DNA of 64,000 bases from Rhabditoides inermis (lineage: Eukaryota > Nematoda > Chromadorea > Rhabditida > Rhabditidae): contig CAWZYM010000188.1 in assembly GCA_963966185.1 (NCBI GenBank), positions 587,501-651,500 on the forward strand, written 5' to 3'. Both the position numbers and the translations under genes were made by a program. Each line of letters begins with the position of its first letter. The first letter of the stretch is position 1. The notes beneath the pieces are model-generated. The model did no database searches, was not told the DNA's origin, and worked only from the letters and a program-made list of their open reading frames with translations. This document shows positions 27,702 through 49,322 of the stretch, piece after piece.

Positions 27702-28829
27702 TTAAAAACAAATTGTAAAAAAAACCTGAGTTGCACCGAAAGCGCAGACCGAAACGGACATGGCAAAACTCGTCCAAATCAGATTTTTCTCAGCGGCTTT
27801 GTTGTCGACTTTCAAGCGATTCAAAAATACGAAAGTGACAACCGTGCATACAACTATAATGCTGACGGTGCATGAAGAAATGATTGTCATCAACTTGCTG
27901 TTCGACATCTGAAATGTATTTCCGGCACTCTTCTTTTTTTCAAACTTTAGGTTGCACGCGGGAATGAGGCTTATGTACCTACACCTTACTATTACAATGT
28001 TGCCAGTTGCGAATTGCTTTGTGAATCGTTTTGTGAAGTTTTCAGTACTAGTTTTCGTTAGTTTGTAAAGTTTTCGATACTACTTACTACTTAATCCCAA
28101 TGGCAAGTTGCAAAAAAGCACCCATTTGCTATTGGTGTTTTTTTTATATATTGAAATGGTATAATTTCGCACCCAGTTGATAACTCGCTTGTAGTCCATA
28201 GAAATCCCTCCCAAATTGTTTTGGATTCTGACTGGTGAAATAATCATGTGCGGGAAAAGACAGATGGGAAGAAGAAAAATTATGGTCTTAACCATAGGAA
28301 ATAGTTTTTTCCACCACTGAAATATCAATATAAAGGTTAGGAAGAAACGGTAATATGATACGGTGGATACATACGGTATAAATACGATAATTGTATACCT
28401 TTGTGAATTTGTTTGGAACAGCGACAGCCGTCATGCGATTGATGACGACAAAAACTATAGTTATCATTTGCGCGGTTGTGAAAAAGTAGAATTGAAGAAA
28501 GAAGGGAGTGAGAGCGTAGGTCCATTCATAGCTGAGGAGAAATGACAAATACTTGTTGAAAAGTCCAGTTGTACTGAATCTTGTCCATATGTCGAACGCG
28601 AAATACAAACTACTCTGAAATATTAGAATTGAGATGAGAATATGAACTGACTAACCATCACGGTGAATATTTTGAAGAGACGGAAAAATGAGTTAGATTT
28701 AACATTTGTTTCGGTTTTAATGAACCGGAGTAGTTGAATGTTCACGTAGATTGATGGAATTCCGTATAAACATTGCGTTGTTACGAAAATCGAAGTTATT
28801 AAAGTATAGTCGACCGTGGCATTCGACAT
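27702..28829 (-). CDS. serpentine receptor-like gene, Srg/Srv type, seventh helix not seen
   Basis: Second chemoreceptor-type protein, unrelated in sequence to the one at 23694. Exons are complement of 28656-28829 (ATG at 28829), 28399-28614, 28122-28316 and 27702-27908, 263 residues in frame. YGIPSIYVNIQLL and the INRMTAV motif after a helix resemble class gamma/v nematode receptors. Hydrophobic segments are at residues ~10-30, 45-60, 80-125 (two), 140-155, 198-215 and 230-260. Only six or so helices are visible. The last exon stops after QVFFTICF, where related receptors have one more helix. The third exon keeps frame only with a weak GTGCTT donor at 28121, because the much better GTAAGT donor at 28087 shifts frame. 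It may be a shortened gene or an early pseudogene. Confidence 0.62.
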
Positions 28830-29217
28830 TGCAAATGACGAGACATCATAACCACCAGAAAATATGAAATTGATTATCAGCTGGCAACGTTTTTCAGATC
28901 ACTTTTTTGATGTCTGCGATCGAAAATTCAATCGCACATAAGTATAATTAACATTATGCACTACATCGTTCGTGTCACGTTCACGTCAGTGCAGGTTCCC
29001 CTTTCTCCCTTTTTTTCGCGGCCCGGAGGCAAATACCCCCATCGCACGAGCGTCTTTTTTGCACGTGGACATTTTGGATGCGCGGTCTAATTGAACGTCT
29101 TTTCTCAAAACAAACGCCGGACAGCGCGACATTTTGCATGCGTTCATTTTTGAATGAGATTAGGGCATACGACAGAACACATAGGAGAGACAGAACTCAT
29201 AGAAAGAAAAAGAGGGA
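28830..29217. other. intergenic, promoter side of receptor and left edge of the tandem duplication
   Basis: Unique-looking sequence upstream of the receptor start, becoming GA-rich from about 29190, where the first copy of the duplicated segment begins. Confidence 0.45.
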
Positions 29218-30308
29218 GACAGAGAGAGACAGAGACAGAGAGTAAGAGAGAGAGAGGGAGAGAGAGAGATTGACACACGCCGGATTGATCAACGTTCACT
29301 CCTGGACACAATCCACATTTTCTTTCTCATCTTTCTCTCACACACACGCGAGAGCAACAATCTCTCCAATGCATAAAACCGCCCAGCACACAAAACTCAT
29401 CGTTGTTATTGTCATGTTGCTGTTGAATCTGTTTCCGTTCGCCATCCAGGATCTATCGCTTCTCTCGCCTTTCTCGCTTCCACCCCGTATTTGGCGTATT
29501 TTTGCGCATTAATCATATACGAGGACCCCCACTATCTCCTAAAATAAAACTACACACAGGCACCCTTTCTATGTGTTAGCAAGACATGGCAGTATACAAC
29601 TTTTGGAAAACAATTGACGAACAAACAACAAGTAGGTACTTTATTCACGAGATCTCGTTCGTATTTCTTTCTAGCCACCCTCCCTACGTATTAGCCGGAC
29701 AGACAGAGAGAGACAATCAATGAATCGATACACATCAATCAATATACAACATCGAATCTAACCAGGGGTACTGTAAGCGATAGGCGAGCGTTGAAATGCG
29801 AAAACAAGGCGAGCCTCCGATTCATGGTTCATTCACCGTATGCCTTTATTCGATTACAGTACCCACACAACACCGTATCTAACAAAAACACAAAGGAAGA
29901 GTGTGAAGTGGGTGTATACACAAAATGTAACCGGGGGGTGCGAGTAGCCAGAGTAGCGATAGAACATCTTTGTAACCACATGTCTTTTTGTGAGGAGTTT
30001 TCAATGTGTTTGTATTTGTAGAGTGATACTTGTGTCACGGGGTGTGGTACGATAAACCGGTAGAATCTCACTACGAAACGCCAGCGAGAAGAAGAGAGAG
30101 AGTGAATTCTCACGATGAATGAATGGAGGGCACACGACCACTGATATACACGGTAGACGAGAGAGAATAGATAGAGAGAGAGTATACATGATGACAACAC
30201 CGGGGCTACCGTAGCCAGGTGTTGGCTACAGTACCCCGCGGCGGAGGACAGATCTGATGGAAGAGGGGGCGAATACTGTAGGGAGGGCGGCGGGGCTGCG
30301 GGGCGCGT

Positions 30309-30347
30309 CTAGTGACCGAAGTTCGGGTTGCACACCTGAAGAGGGCA

Positions 30348-30383
<36 letters not shown>

Positions 30384-30792
30384 CATTCTTACCCCCCTCT
30401 CTCTCTTTCCCTCCCTCTCCCTCTCTCTCCCTCTCTCTCCCTCTCTCTCCCTCTCTCTCCCTCTCTCTCCATCTCTCTCCCCTCTCTCTCGCTCCCTCCC
30501 TTTCTCCCCTCTCTTTCTCTTCCTCCCTCCCTCCCTCCCTCCCTCCCTCCCTCCCTCCCTCCCTCCCTCCCTCCCTCCCTCCCTCCCTCCCTCCCTCCCT
30601 CCCTCCCTCTCTATCCCTCTCTCTCCCTCTCCCTCCCTCCCTCCGTCCCCTCTCTTTCTCTCCCTCACTCTCTCTCTTCCTCCCTCTTTCTCTCCCTCCC
30701 TCCCTCTCTCTCTCTCTCCCTCTCTCTCTCTCCCTCTCTCTCCCTCTCTCTCCCTCTCTCTCCCTCTCTCTCCCTCTCTTTCTCTCTCTTCC

Positions 30793-30823
<31 letters not shown>

Positions 30824-31663
30824 TCTCTCCCCTCTCTCTCCCTCTCTCTCCCTCTCTCTCCCTCTCTCTCCCTCTCTCTCCCTCTCTCTCCCTCTCTCTC
30901 TCCCTCTCTCTCTCTCTCCCCTCTCTCTCCCTCTCTCTCCCTCTCTCCCTCTTTCTCCCTCTCTCTCCCTCTCTCTCTCCCTCTCTCCCTCTTTCTCCCT
31001 CTCTCTCCCTCCCTCTCCCTCTCTCTCTCTCCCTCTCTCTCTCTCTCTCCCCTCTCTCTCCCTCTCTCTCCCTCTCTCCCTCTTTCTCCCTCTTTCTCCC
31101 TCTCTCTCCCTCTCTCTCCCTCTCTCTCTCTCCCTCTCTCTCTCCCCTCTCTCTCTTCCTCCCTCTTTCTTTCCTTCCTTCCCTCCCCCTCTCTATCTCT
31201 CTCTCTCTACCTCGTAGTCTCCCTCTCTCTCCCTCTCTCTCCCTCTCTCTCCCTCTCTCTCCCTCTCTCTCCCTCTCCCCCCCCTTACCCCCTCTCTCTC
31301 CCTCTCTCTCTTTCCCCCCTCTCTCTCTCTCTCCCTCTCTCTCTACCTCGATGTCTCCTGTCGGCGCGAGTCCAGGGCACTCGTACACGCTGAAGTTGTT
31401 CTCATCGTCCGCCCCCTCGTCGTCGCTCTCGATTCCCACGCCTGGAAGTTGTGCGGATGAGGAGGAATCTCACTACGTTGTGTGGATGAGGGGGAATCTC
31501 ACTAAGTTGTGCGGGTGAGGGGGAATCTCACTAGGTTGTGCGAATCGAGTGGATTCTCACTATGCTCTGTGAATATGGAGGGAAATGTCACTAGTCGCTA
31601 GGAATGAGAATGAAGATGTAGAGAAAATCATAAAGAGAGAGAAAGAGAGAGAGAGAGAGAGAA

Positions 31664-31701
<38 letters not shown>

Positions 31702-33066
31702 GTACCGGGCGCGTCATCTCCGCAGATGATCTTCTGCTTGGCCTGCTGGTAGTGGTGCAGCTGCGCCTGAAAGAGATGACGTCAGTTCCTCTCCCTCTCT
31801 CTCTCCTCTCTCCCCCACTCTTTCTTCTCTCTCTCTCCCTTCTCTCCCCCTCCCTCTCTCCCCCCCTCTCCCTCTCCCTCTCCCCCTCCCTCTCTCTCTT
31901 CCGCCCTCCCTCTCTCTCTCTCCCTCTCTCTTTCTCTCTTCTCCCTCCTTCTCTCTCCTCACTCCCTCCCCCCTCCAACCTTGTATGCCAGACTGTCATC
32001 TCCCTTGTCTCCCTTCTTCTTCTTCATTCCCGGTCCAGTTCCGGCATACGGCGCGTACTCGCTGTCGTCCGGGCACTCGCTGCGCCGGCTGCAATCGATT
32101 TATTGATTTATTGATTTATTGGTTATCGGGTGAGGATCCCGCCACTAACCTCGTCAGCCTCCTGTTTTTCCCCGGCGTTAGCCTACATATGTATTTAGCA
32201 TCTTAGGCACTACTGTATGCTCCATATCATCATGATTGTGTTGTCATATTCAGATTTAACGATTCCGGATAAACGATAAACGATTGATTGATTGATTGAT
32301 TATCGACCTTATAGGTACTACCATCATAGGTTCTTATGAGTGATTTCTGTTTTGTCATAATCATGTTTGCGATTTCGAACAAACATTTGAATCGATTTGA
32401 TTATCGATTGAGTTATAGTTTTATCATTGTCGGTATCGTGTTGTCTGTTCATTTTCGATTTATTGATTTATTGATTCATTGATTCCCCTCACCGATAGTA
32501 GACGCTGCCGCCGATGATGGTTCCGATCGTTCCAACGACCAACACAGTGCCGACAGCTGCAAATGGAATCATGGAATCAGAATCGAGTAGCACACAATAT
32601 CGATTACTAAAATTACGGGTGAAATACCGTAAAATACAGTAATACAATGCCTACTGCAAGTTCCAACAAGGTTTCGGTGCGCCCGTGGATGCGTACGCGT
32701 TGTTGGTGATGCTTGTCATCGCCTCACTATGATGTATTCAATTCCCAAACATTTGCCGCCGGTTTCACACAAGGTGCGGTCAGTCTCTTCGGAGTCGATT
32801 CCGAAGTGTTTCGAAGGGATCGCAAGGCATTTCGAAGTGTTCGGGACTGTTCGGGACTGTTCCAAAGGCAATTCGGGGGTGTTCTGAAGACGATTCGCAA
32901 GGCAATGTGTTTCGCAGGAATTTGGGAGTGTTTCGAAGAGACCGACCGCAACTACAGTTATCGCAGGCTCTCACGCACCTTGTGCGCTTTCTCATTCAGT
33001 AAGGTGAAAGTATATTCACATTCAATACGAGTTCCTGGTGGAATATGTGAGCGGGGAGGGACGGAG

Positions 33067-33119
<53 letters not shown>

Positions 33120-36100
33120 CGGAAACACAAGCGTGTGTCCAATCGTGGATACTAGCTACTAACACATGTATACTTAATGCTCGGCAAACAAATACAATCG
33201 CATAGAAAAGAGGTCAGGGACAAAAATTGAGACGAAAAATTTCGACAACCAAAAAATCTTTTAAAAAATCGTACCAAGCATCATGAGCGTGCCGGAGTAG
33301 CCCTTGGCCATGACGCGGCCCACTCCGTCCTCCGACATGCGGCGCTTCTCCAGCTGCAAGGCAATACGTTTGCGATACGTTTGCGATACGTTAGATCGAA
33401 GCGCTACGTTTCCATGCGTTTCAACTGACGTTTCGATGGGTTGTACCTGATCGTGAAACGCTGCGTTCCGTCAAGTTACAGCTAATATTTTACGTTCGAT
33501 CGACGTATCAGCAAAGACGTTACAATCCTAAACGCTTCTCCAGCAGCAAGATGAGGAAGGTTACGAAAAGTTTTTGATGTACATACGTTTCAGCCGAGAC
33601 GCTACGTTTCCATGAGTTTCGATGCGCATACGTTTCATGTTACGTACTACCAGCGGCATACGCGATTTTTTTCAATTGGCAGACGTCCTTATTACAGATG
33701 ATTTCGCGATTCTTACCCGTTCTACATAGATATTGTTATCTGAGCCTCGTGTTTGAAAACCTTTGCAACTTTGCACCGGTGACGTTTCGAATATGATTTC
33801 TTCAAACCGAAAAAAATGACTTCACGCAACACTCGTTACGTTTCGGGACACGTTTAACCAAACTCGATACGTTTCCGCATACGTTTCGGTACACGTTTTC
33901 CTCCCAACTCCCGTTACCAGATACGTTTCCGGATACGTTTCACTCTCAACCCAATACGTTTCCGGATACGTTTCCCCCCCGTACCTGCTGTCTGTCCTGT
34001 GTCCGAGCGGCGGCGACGGGCTCCACGAACGACACGAACTCGCTCTGGCCCTTCTTCTGCGCCGTGATCGGCGCGTGCTGCAAGGTATCGATTGATTATC
34101 GATTGATTATTGATCAATTGTTATCGAGCACTTGTTTATAATATTATTCTGGGAGATAGTTCGCCAGGTTACGGTAGAAAATCGATCTACCCTCTAGTCG
34201 CATTCGATCTACCTTCTAGTCGTGAGGAGACCCAAGAGCGCGCTTTCAAACGATAATATCGATCAAAGAAGCCGGCATGCGAATCAAAGAGGCCGCGCCA
34301 CACTCGAGCCTTTCCCGCGCTGTCTGACCTCTCTCGCTCGAAACTGAGTTTCGCCAACTGACCCCGGCTGGCAATAACAGAAACTATCCTCCAGGCGGCG
34401 ACTATAACTATGTGCTGGTTTGTTCATAGTGCATTCAAACTGTGTTGTGCGGTGACGGATCGCTTGAACGGAAGATATGTTGAAGGACGGGCACGTGTTT
34501 CGAGAAATTCATAATTGAGATTTCATAATTGAGACATATCATAATATGTTGTCTCACCTGCTCCTCGAGCTCGGGAGCGGCCTCCTCCTGCTTGGGCTCC
34601 TGCTCCTCCTGCTCCTGCTCCTTCTCCTTCTCCTTCTCCTCCTCCACATCGATCTCCTGCTCCCCCCGCTCCTCCTGGTGTTGCTGCTCCTGGGGCTGCT
34701 GCTGCTGCTCCCTCTGCAGTTCAATCTCCAGCTCCTCAGTGTCTGCAAACGAGCTTTGTACATTGTACTTTTAAGAAGGATAGAAAATGGTTAAACAACA
34801 TTTGAAAATGACGTTTTTTTGTAATAAAGTGTGATTGAGTGAGTGGGTGAGTGTTTACTACACTGCTAGGACTTGTCCTTGGAAAAGCACGAGAATATAA
34901 AGTAACTCTCTCCCCCTCTCTGTCAAAACAAGTAGAATACAAACCGACATGTCACTGCCACAATCGATACCTTTCCTAATGCACACAACCCCCTGTTGCC
35001 ACGCGATTGCTTCGCAAAAACCTGCACCTATCCTATATCATTCAATTACCACGAGAGAGCTATAGTCGCCGCCTGGAGGATAGTTTCTGTTATTGCCAGC
35101 CGGGGTCAGTTGGCGAAACTCAGTTTCGAGCGAGAGAGGTCAGACAGCGCGGGAAAGGCTCGAGTGTGGCGCGGCCTCTTTGATTCGCATGCCGGCTTCT
35201 TTGATCGATATTATCGTTTGAAAGCGCGCTCTTGGGTCTCCTCACGACTAGAAGGTAGATCGAATGCGACTAGAGGGTAGATCGATTTTCTACCGTAACC
35301 TGGCGAACTATCTCCCAGAATAATATTATATGCGCCCTTGCGAAGACCTAATTAGTGTAGTGAATCAAGATGTCTTGTGAGCGAATTGAGAGAAGGGAGT
35401 GACTCAATTTGCGCCCTCCCCTCTCTCTTTCAGTCACTTTCTTCGCCCCCTCACTCCCCTCAGTTGCTCCGTTCTGAAAGCTGCATGGGAAAAAAAGCAA
35501 TTACAGAGTTTTGCGAAGCTTGCCTGACAACGAAACGTGCCCGTCACTCTAATCACTCAATCAGCAGTGATATATGAGATCTACTTCCGTGAAATTTTTC
35601 GCGTGAAGGGTCGCTTGCACCCCAGTGGCAAAAAAATAACAATGAAAACGTATGTAGAAAACAATGTTGTTACACTTTTCACCGCGTGACAGAAGCATGC
35701 AATAGTCGCGAGTGCATATCCGCACCATACCCTTATCAGCATATATGCCGTCATTCTAATAAATGCAGAATCGATCGCGCCACGCGGTGCTCTCGAAAAA
35801 AGGAGTCGCTGCAATCTCGCGTAATGAACGCCCGCAACGTTGAGGCGTACGCCTAATGGCGCTCCTAAGCCGCGCCAGCAACGCGTATTGGCGCATTTGA
35901 TGTGGACGTGTTTGGCTTTCTCTCTAGGGAAACGATTATGTGTTGGGGCATTTGAAGAGAGTGGAGAGAGTGGGATTAGCCGTTTTATGAATGTAGCATT
36001 CCCCAAGGGGAGAACACTATAAGCAGGGTAGAGGGAGAAATTGTTTTCATTACCAAAATTTCTCGCTCTCTCTCTCTCCCCGTCTCCCCGAAATGGGAAT

Positions 36101-36636
36101 ACAAATAGACGATCGTATTCTCATATAGCAAGCCTCGGGCGCATGCCATCAGGGCAACTTGAATTCGTATCCGAGAACCAAACATCCGAGTCCTCAATAC
36201 AAACGAAAAAAACAGACGTAGACAGAAAACTAATCGTGCAGCGTGACCAGGAAACTAATCGTAGCGCATCAAAAACACACTATACGAAATAGGCTATAAA
36301 ATACGAAAACCAGTAACATAGAAAAAAATCAACACAATCAACATCCAGTTTCTAATAAATATCAAAACAAATCCATTACCAAATCCATAGCCCAACATTA
36401 CAGTAGTTCCATTTCAAAGTGCAGTACAGTATCCCAAATATTTAAAGTACCGTACCCCGCCGTTCGCGGTATAGCCTATCGTGCCAGAATTCAAAGTACC
36501 GTATCTCAACTATTCAAAGTACCGTACCCCGCTGTTCGCGGTCCTTCTGTAGCTGCTCGACGATGTCGGCCATCTGCTGCTCGTAGGCGGCCTGCTCCCG
36601 CTCCGCCTCTTCAGCGGCGCGCTCTTCGATCAGAGC
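30309..36636 (-). CDS. orphan copy of the CAB-1/NPDC1-like 3' exon cassette (unit 1)
   Basis: Nine exons in an unbroken frame of 274 codons: complement of 36528-36636, 34558-34742, 33985-34077, 33275-33353, 32493-32556, 31980-32088, 31706-31766, 31347-31441 and 30309-30335. They encode the coiled-coil/acidic linker, the transmembrane segment and the cytoplasmic tail with YECPGLAPTGDIEV and a final CNPNFGH. No start codon, signal peptide exon or promoter of its own is seen. Upstream lies the 3' flank of unit 2. Splice sites are all preserved. It could be used by readthrough splicing from the 5' exons as an alternative C-terminus, or it may be an untranscribed recent duplicate. Confidence 0.8.
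30345..31335. repeat. expanded CT/CCCT low-complexity tract in the last intron of unit 1
   Basis: About 1 kb of CTCTCTCC and CCTCCCTC repeats. The matching position in unit 2 (about 38865-39010) has only ~150 bp. It is open in long frames on both strands purely by composition. Confidence 0.95.
31449..31575. repeat. ~37 bp tandem repeats in CAB-1-like intron (unit 1)
   Basis: About four copies of GTTGTGCGGATGAGG-GGAATCTCACTA with small changes. The counterpart in unit 2 is at 39119-39245, with its own copy-level changes. Confidence 0.85.
32147..32300 (+). mobile_element. 3' fragment of a non-LTR-like retroposon (unit 1)
   Basis: The sequence ends TTCCGGATAAACGATAAACG then (ATTG)n. The same element is in unit 2 at about 39785-39945 and, inverted and longer, at 37821-38112. 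The A/T-rich signal followed by a 4 bp tandem tail is typical of target-primed retroposons. Confidence 0.6.
32773..32952. repeat. TTTCGAAG foldback repeat (unit 1)
   Basis: GGTGCGGTCAGTCTCTTCG at the left and CGAAGAGACCGACCGC at the right are inverted ends. The interior is an irregular tandem series of TTCGAAGTGTTCGGG-like words. The duplicated copy is at 40438-40616 and a short copy at 17887-17981. Confidence 0.75.
33357..33980. repeat. ATACGTTTC-rich intron segment (unit 1)
   Basis: The word TACGTTT (often ATACGTTTCCGG) occurs more than ten times in one intron of the CAB-1-like gene. The unit 2 counterpart is 41013-41618. The same word appears singly elsewhere, for example near 60835, 61678 and 63306. 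An echo of the exon edge CGCTTCTCCAGC-GCAAG lies at 33533-33552. Confidence 0.75.
34139..34404 (-). mobile_element. 266 bp TA-flanked MITE, insertion 1
   Basis: Present in unit 1 and absent from unit 2. The empty site in unit 2 (near 41774) reads GTTTAACTATG, while the filled site reads GTT-TA-element-TA-ACTATG, so TA was duplicated. The sequence is the reverse complement of the insertion at 35063-35328. Sub-terminal CTGG-AGATAGTT occurs near both ends in inverted form. A TA target duplication suits a Tc1/mariner-type transposase. Confidence 0.88.
35063..35328 (+). mobile_element. 266 bp TA-flanked MITE, insertion 2 (opposite orientation)
   Basis: Same element as 34139-34404, inverted. The empty site in unit 2 (near 42523) reads GAGAGCTATGCGCCC, while the filled site reads GAGAGC-TA-element-TA-TGCGCCC. 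Ends are TAGTCGCCGCCTGGAGG and CCAGAATAATATTA. No coding capacity. Confidence 0.88.
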
Positions 36637-36969
36637 CTGCAGACGGGGGTTGTTTGTTTGTTTGTTTGTTTGTACATATACTTGTTTGTTTACAAAATGC
36701 AAACAATGAGTTTACCATGATCCTTGTCTTGCGTGTGATTGTTGCCTTCGTTTCTCGGTTAGTAATCGTGTTTACACGCAACCACCGTTTCTAGTTTTTT
36801 GTGTCTTATTTGGCCTCGATCCCCTCTCATCTCCCCCCCCATTCATCCAGCTAATATGCCATCTATTAATGGGTCTAAGGGGCATTGTGTGTGTCTCATT
36901 TTCTCTCTCGCAATATGAAAGTGCATAGTCCTTTTCGGTCGCTCTCGCTCTCTCTCTCTTTCTCCTTCT

Positions 36970-37008
<39 letters not shown>

Positions 37009-37151
37009 TCATGTGATCTCCATATCCCCCTTTCTCGGCACTCTCGTCACTGACTGCTCTCAAATGAATCAGCCTCCTTCTTTCGCCTCTGCTGCAAGCA
37101 TCTCCAGCCATGCTCGCTATCTTGCAGGAAGAGGGAGAGAGAGAAAAAGAG

Positions 37152-37192
<41 letters not shown>

Positions 37193-37198
37193 AAAGAG

Positions 37199-37253
<55 letters not shown>

Positions 37254-37820
37254 TGGAAGGCTTTCAGAGAACACTCTGGGATGAGCTATTCGATTATCCC
37301 CCTGCCGACACAACAAACAAATGTTGGTGTGATCGAAAAACAGTATTATACATGAAGGGATTGTGTGCATTGTCTTTTTGGTTGATTATAAACCCGAGGA
37401 ATGTGAGTAATACCTGGTCTTTTGCGACAGAGCTTCAGTCAATTGACAGAGAGATACAGAGACAGAGAGTAAGAGAGAGAGAGAGAGAAATTGACACACG
37501 CCGGATTGACACACGCCTGGTTATCAACGTTCACTCCTGGACACAATCCACATTTTCTTTCTCATCTTTCTCTCACACACAAGCGAGAGCAACAATCTCT
37601 CCAATGCATAAAACCGCCCAGCACACAAAACTCATCGTTGTTATTGGCATGTTGCTGTTTATTCTGTTTCCGTTCCCCATCCAGGATCGCCTCTATCGCC
37701 TTCCACCCCGTATTTGGCGCACTTTCGCGCATTAATCATGAACGAGGACCCCCACCATCTCCTAAAATAAAACTACACAGGCACCCTTTCTATGCGTTAG
37801 CGAGAAATGGCAGTATACAA

Positions 37821-38112
37821 TCAATCAATCGTTTATCCGGAATATATCTGAATAAATATCTGAGTTATATCTGAATATGACAACATAATCATCATGATAT
37901 GAAGCATACAGTAGTGCCTAAGATGCTAGATACATAATAAGCTAAGGCCGGGGAAAGACAGGTAGGCTGACAAGGTTAGTGGGGAGAAGACGATACTTGA
38001 TCGATAATCATACCTGGACCATTGAGTACCATTCGTGACGTGTAGAGCTCCGGGTTTTCCTTTGCTTCCATGTCAATCAGTATCTCCTCGCGCCATAGCT
38101 GCTTTCACATAG
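37821..38112 (-). mobile_element. retroposon insertion with 13 bp target duplication, unit 2 only
   Basis: TGGCAGTATACAA flanks the insert on both sides (37808-37820 and 38113-38125), while unit 1 has it once near 29586. The insert reads leftwards: a short open stretch (IDMEAKENPELYTSRMVLNG), then the region shared with 32147-32300, then TTCCGGATAAACG and a (ATTG)n tail at its left end. It is consistent with a truncated non-LTR retrotransposon or a SINE mobilised by one. Confidence 0.75.
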
Positions 38113-38824
38113 TGGCAGTATACAACTTTGGAAAAGAAATTGACGAACAAACAACAAGTAGGTACTTTATTCACGAGATCTCGTTCGTATTTCTTTCTAG
38201 CCACCCTCCCTACGTATTAGCCGGACAGATAGAGAGACAATCGATACACATCAATCAATATACAACATCGAATCTAACCAGGGGTACTGTAAGCGATAGG
38301 CGAGCGTTGAAATGCGAAAACAAGCGAGCCTCCGATTCATGGTACATTCACCGTATGCCTTTATTCGATTACAGTACCCACACAACACCGTATCTAACAA
38401 AAAAAACACAAAGGGAGAGTGTGAAGTGGGTGTATACACAAAATGTAACCGGGGGGTGCGAGTAGCCAGAGTAGCGATAGAACATCTTTGTAACCACATG
38501 TCTTTTTGTGAGGAGTTTTCAATGTGTTTGTATTTGTAGAGTGATACTTGTCACGGGGTGTGGTACGATAAACCGGTAGAATCTCACTACGAAACGCCAG
38601 CGAGAAGAAGAGAGAGAGTGAATTCTCACGATGAATGAATGGAGGGCACACGACCACTGATATACACGGTAGACGAGAGAGAATAGATAGAGAGAGAGTA
38701 TACATGATGACAACACCGGGGCTACCGTAGCCAGGTGGTGGCTACAGTACCCCGCGGCGGAGGACAGATCTGATGGAAGAGGGGGCGAATACTGTAGGGA
38801 GGGCGGCGGGGCTGCGGGTTGCGT

Positions 38825-47946
<9,122 letters not shown>

Positions 47947-48622
47947 CGATCGGCGGGGCTCGGCCGGGCACGCTCTCCCTCTTCCTCTCACTCGCCTCGG
48001 GCAGGGGGCGGGCCGCGATGACGTTGCCGTATGCGACGTCAACGGATACTGTAGCTCCCTCGGGGTACGGTATTCAGGCAAGTACAGTACACGAGTGACT
48101 GTACTTGCTTGCGTGCTGAAAGTGGTGATATGTGTGAACGTTATTATTATATAAATGAGGCTCAAACGAGCTGACGGGAGGAAAATGTGCGAAAAAGAGA
48201 GCATTTGGATGTGTGCATAAAAGATGCGATAGAGAAAGAAAAGCTCCCTCTCTATGTGTTGTTGATGTTATTTCTTCACCCGTTTGTAGTACCTTGGGAA
48301 ACGCGGGTAAAAAGCGAGAGAAACGAGCTATTATCAGCCGGCTCACACACAACAACAACAAGCATAATCACATATAATACTATATCGGGAGAGTGAGCAT
48401 AGATTAGTTCTCTCGCGTGCTCTCAGAATCCCCCCTAGCCAGCAATCCATTTTCAACATGCCATGCAACTATAGTGTTGCGTGTAGACGATGAATTAGCT
48501 TCAAGGCCGATAATGCCCCGAGTCGCGAGCACATTCGAAAACAACTACTTTGCCTCACACCTCGCCTGTGGTTCAGAAAGAGTGCAGAGGGACTCTATAC
48601 AAAGTACCATCATTAGCATTCT

Positions 48623-48654
<32 letters not shown>

Positions 48655-49038
48655 GAGAGAGAGACAGAGATAGAGACAGAGAGACAGAGAGAGTAGTCCC
48701 GAGATCCACCAAGATCTCATAAAATACCATCAGACATGTAATGTATGCCTTTCCACGGGAGTCGAACAAACTTGATTCCTCAGTAAGCGTTGCATGGCTA
48801 CATATGTTTTACAGTAACCTCTACTTAAAACTTAATTGACGTAATTGTAATGATGGACTACTTCGAGATCAACTCACTGATGTCGTCTATACATGACTGA
48901 TAAGTGCGCTTACACAATTTGTAAGATGGTACGCGTTTTGTATTCTTCCCGCAAGTGCCTCTGAACAGTACAAAACACCTCGTTGTACCCATAATCACAA
49001 TTACTGAATGGCTTCGTCGAAACATGAGAGCCCTCTTC

Positions 49039-49096
<58 letters not shown>

Positions 49097-49274
49097 TTCA
49101 ACGTCAGAGAACCTCTGGTGGAGTGCAATCGATAGTGCATGCACACGCTTTAGGTATTTGAGTGTGTGGTGTGCGTGCAAAAACGACGCTGGCTTGGCAT
49201 GAATGGAATGGTAGAGAGAAATGACGCTTATGATTATATTGTAATCTAATAATCGAGGCAAGGCTTCCTCTTTT

Positions 49275-49322
<48 letters not shown>

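Larger units (their letters stand above)
29218..37445. repeat. tandem segmental duplication, unit 1 (~8.2 kb)
   Basis: Aligns head to tail with unit 2 (37446-44591). It starts at GACAGAGAGTAAGAGAG followed by TTGACACACGCCGGATTGA and ends at GGTCTTTTGCGACAGAGCTT-CAGTCAATTGAC. It covers the 3' flank and the last nine exons of the CAB-1-like gene. Size differences from unit 2 come from an expanded CT tract (30345-31335, ~1 kb against ~150 bp) and two 266 bp element insertions. Confidence 0.95.
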
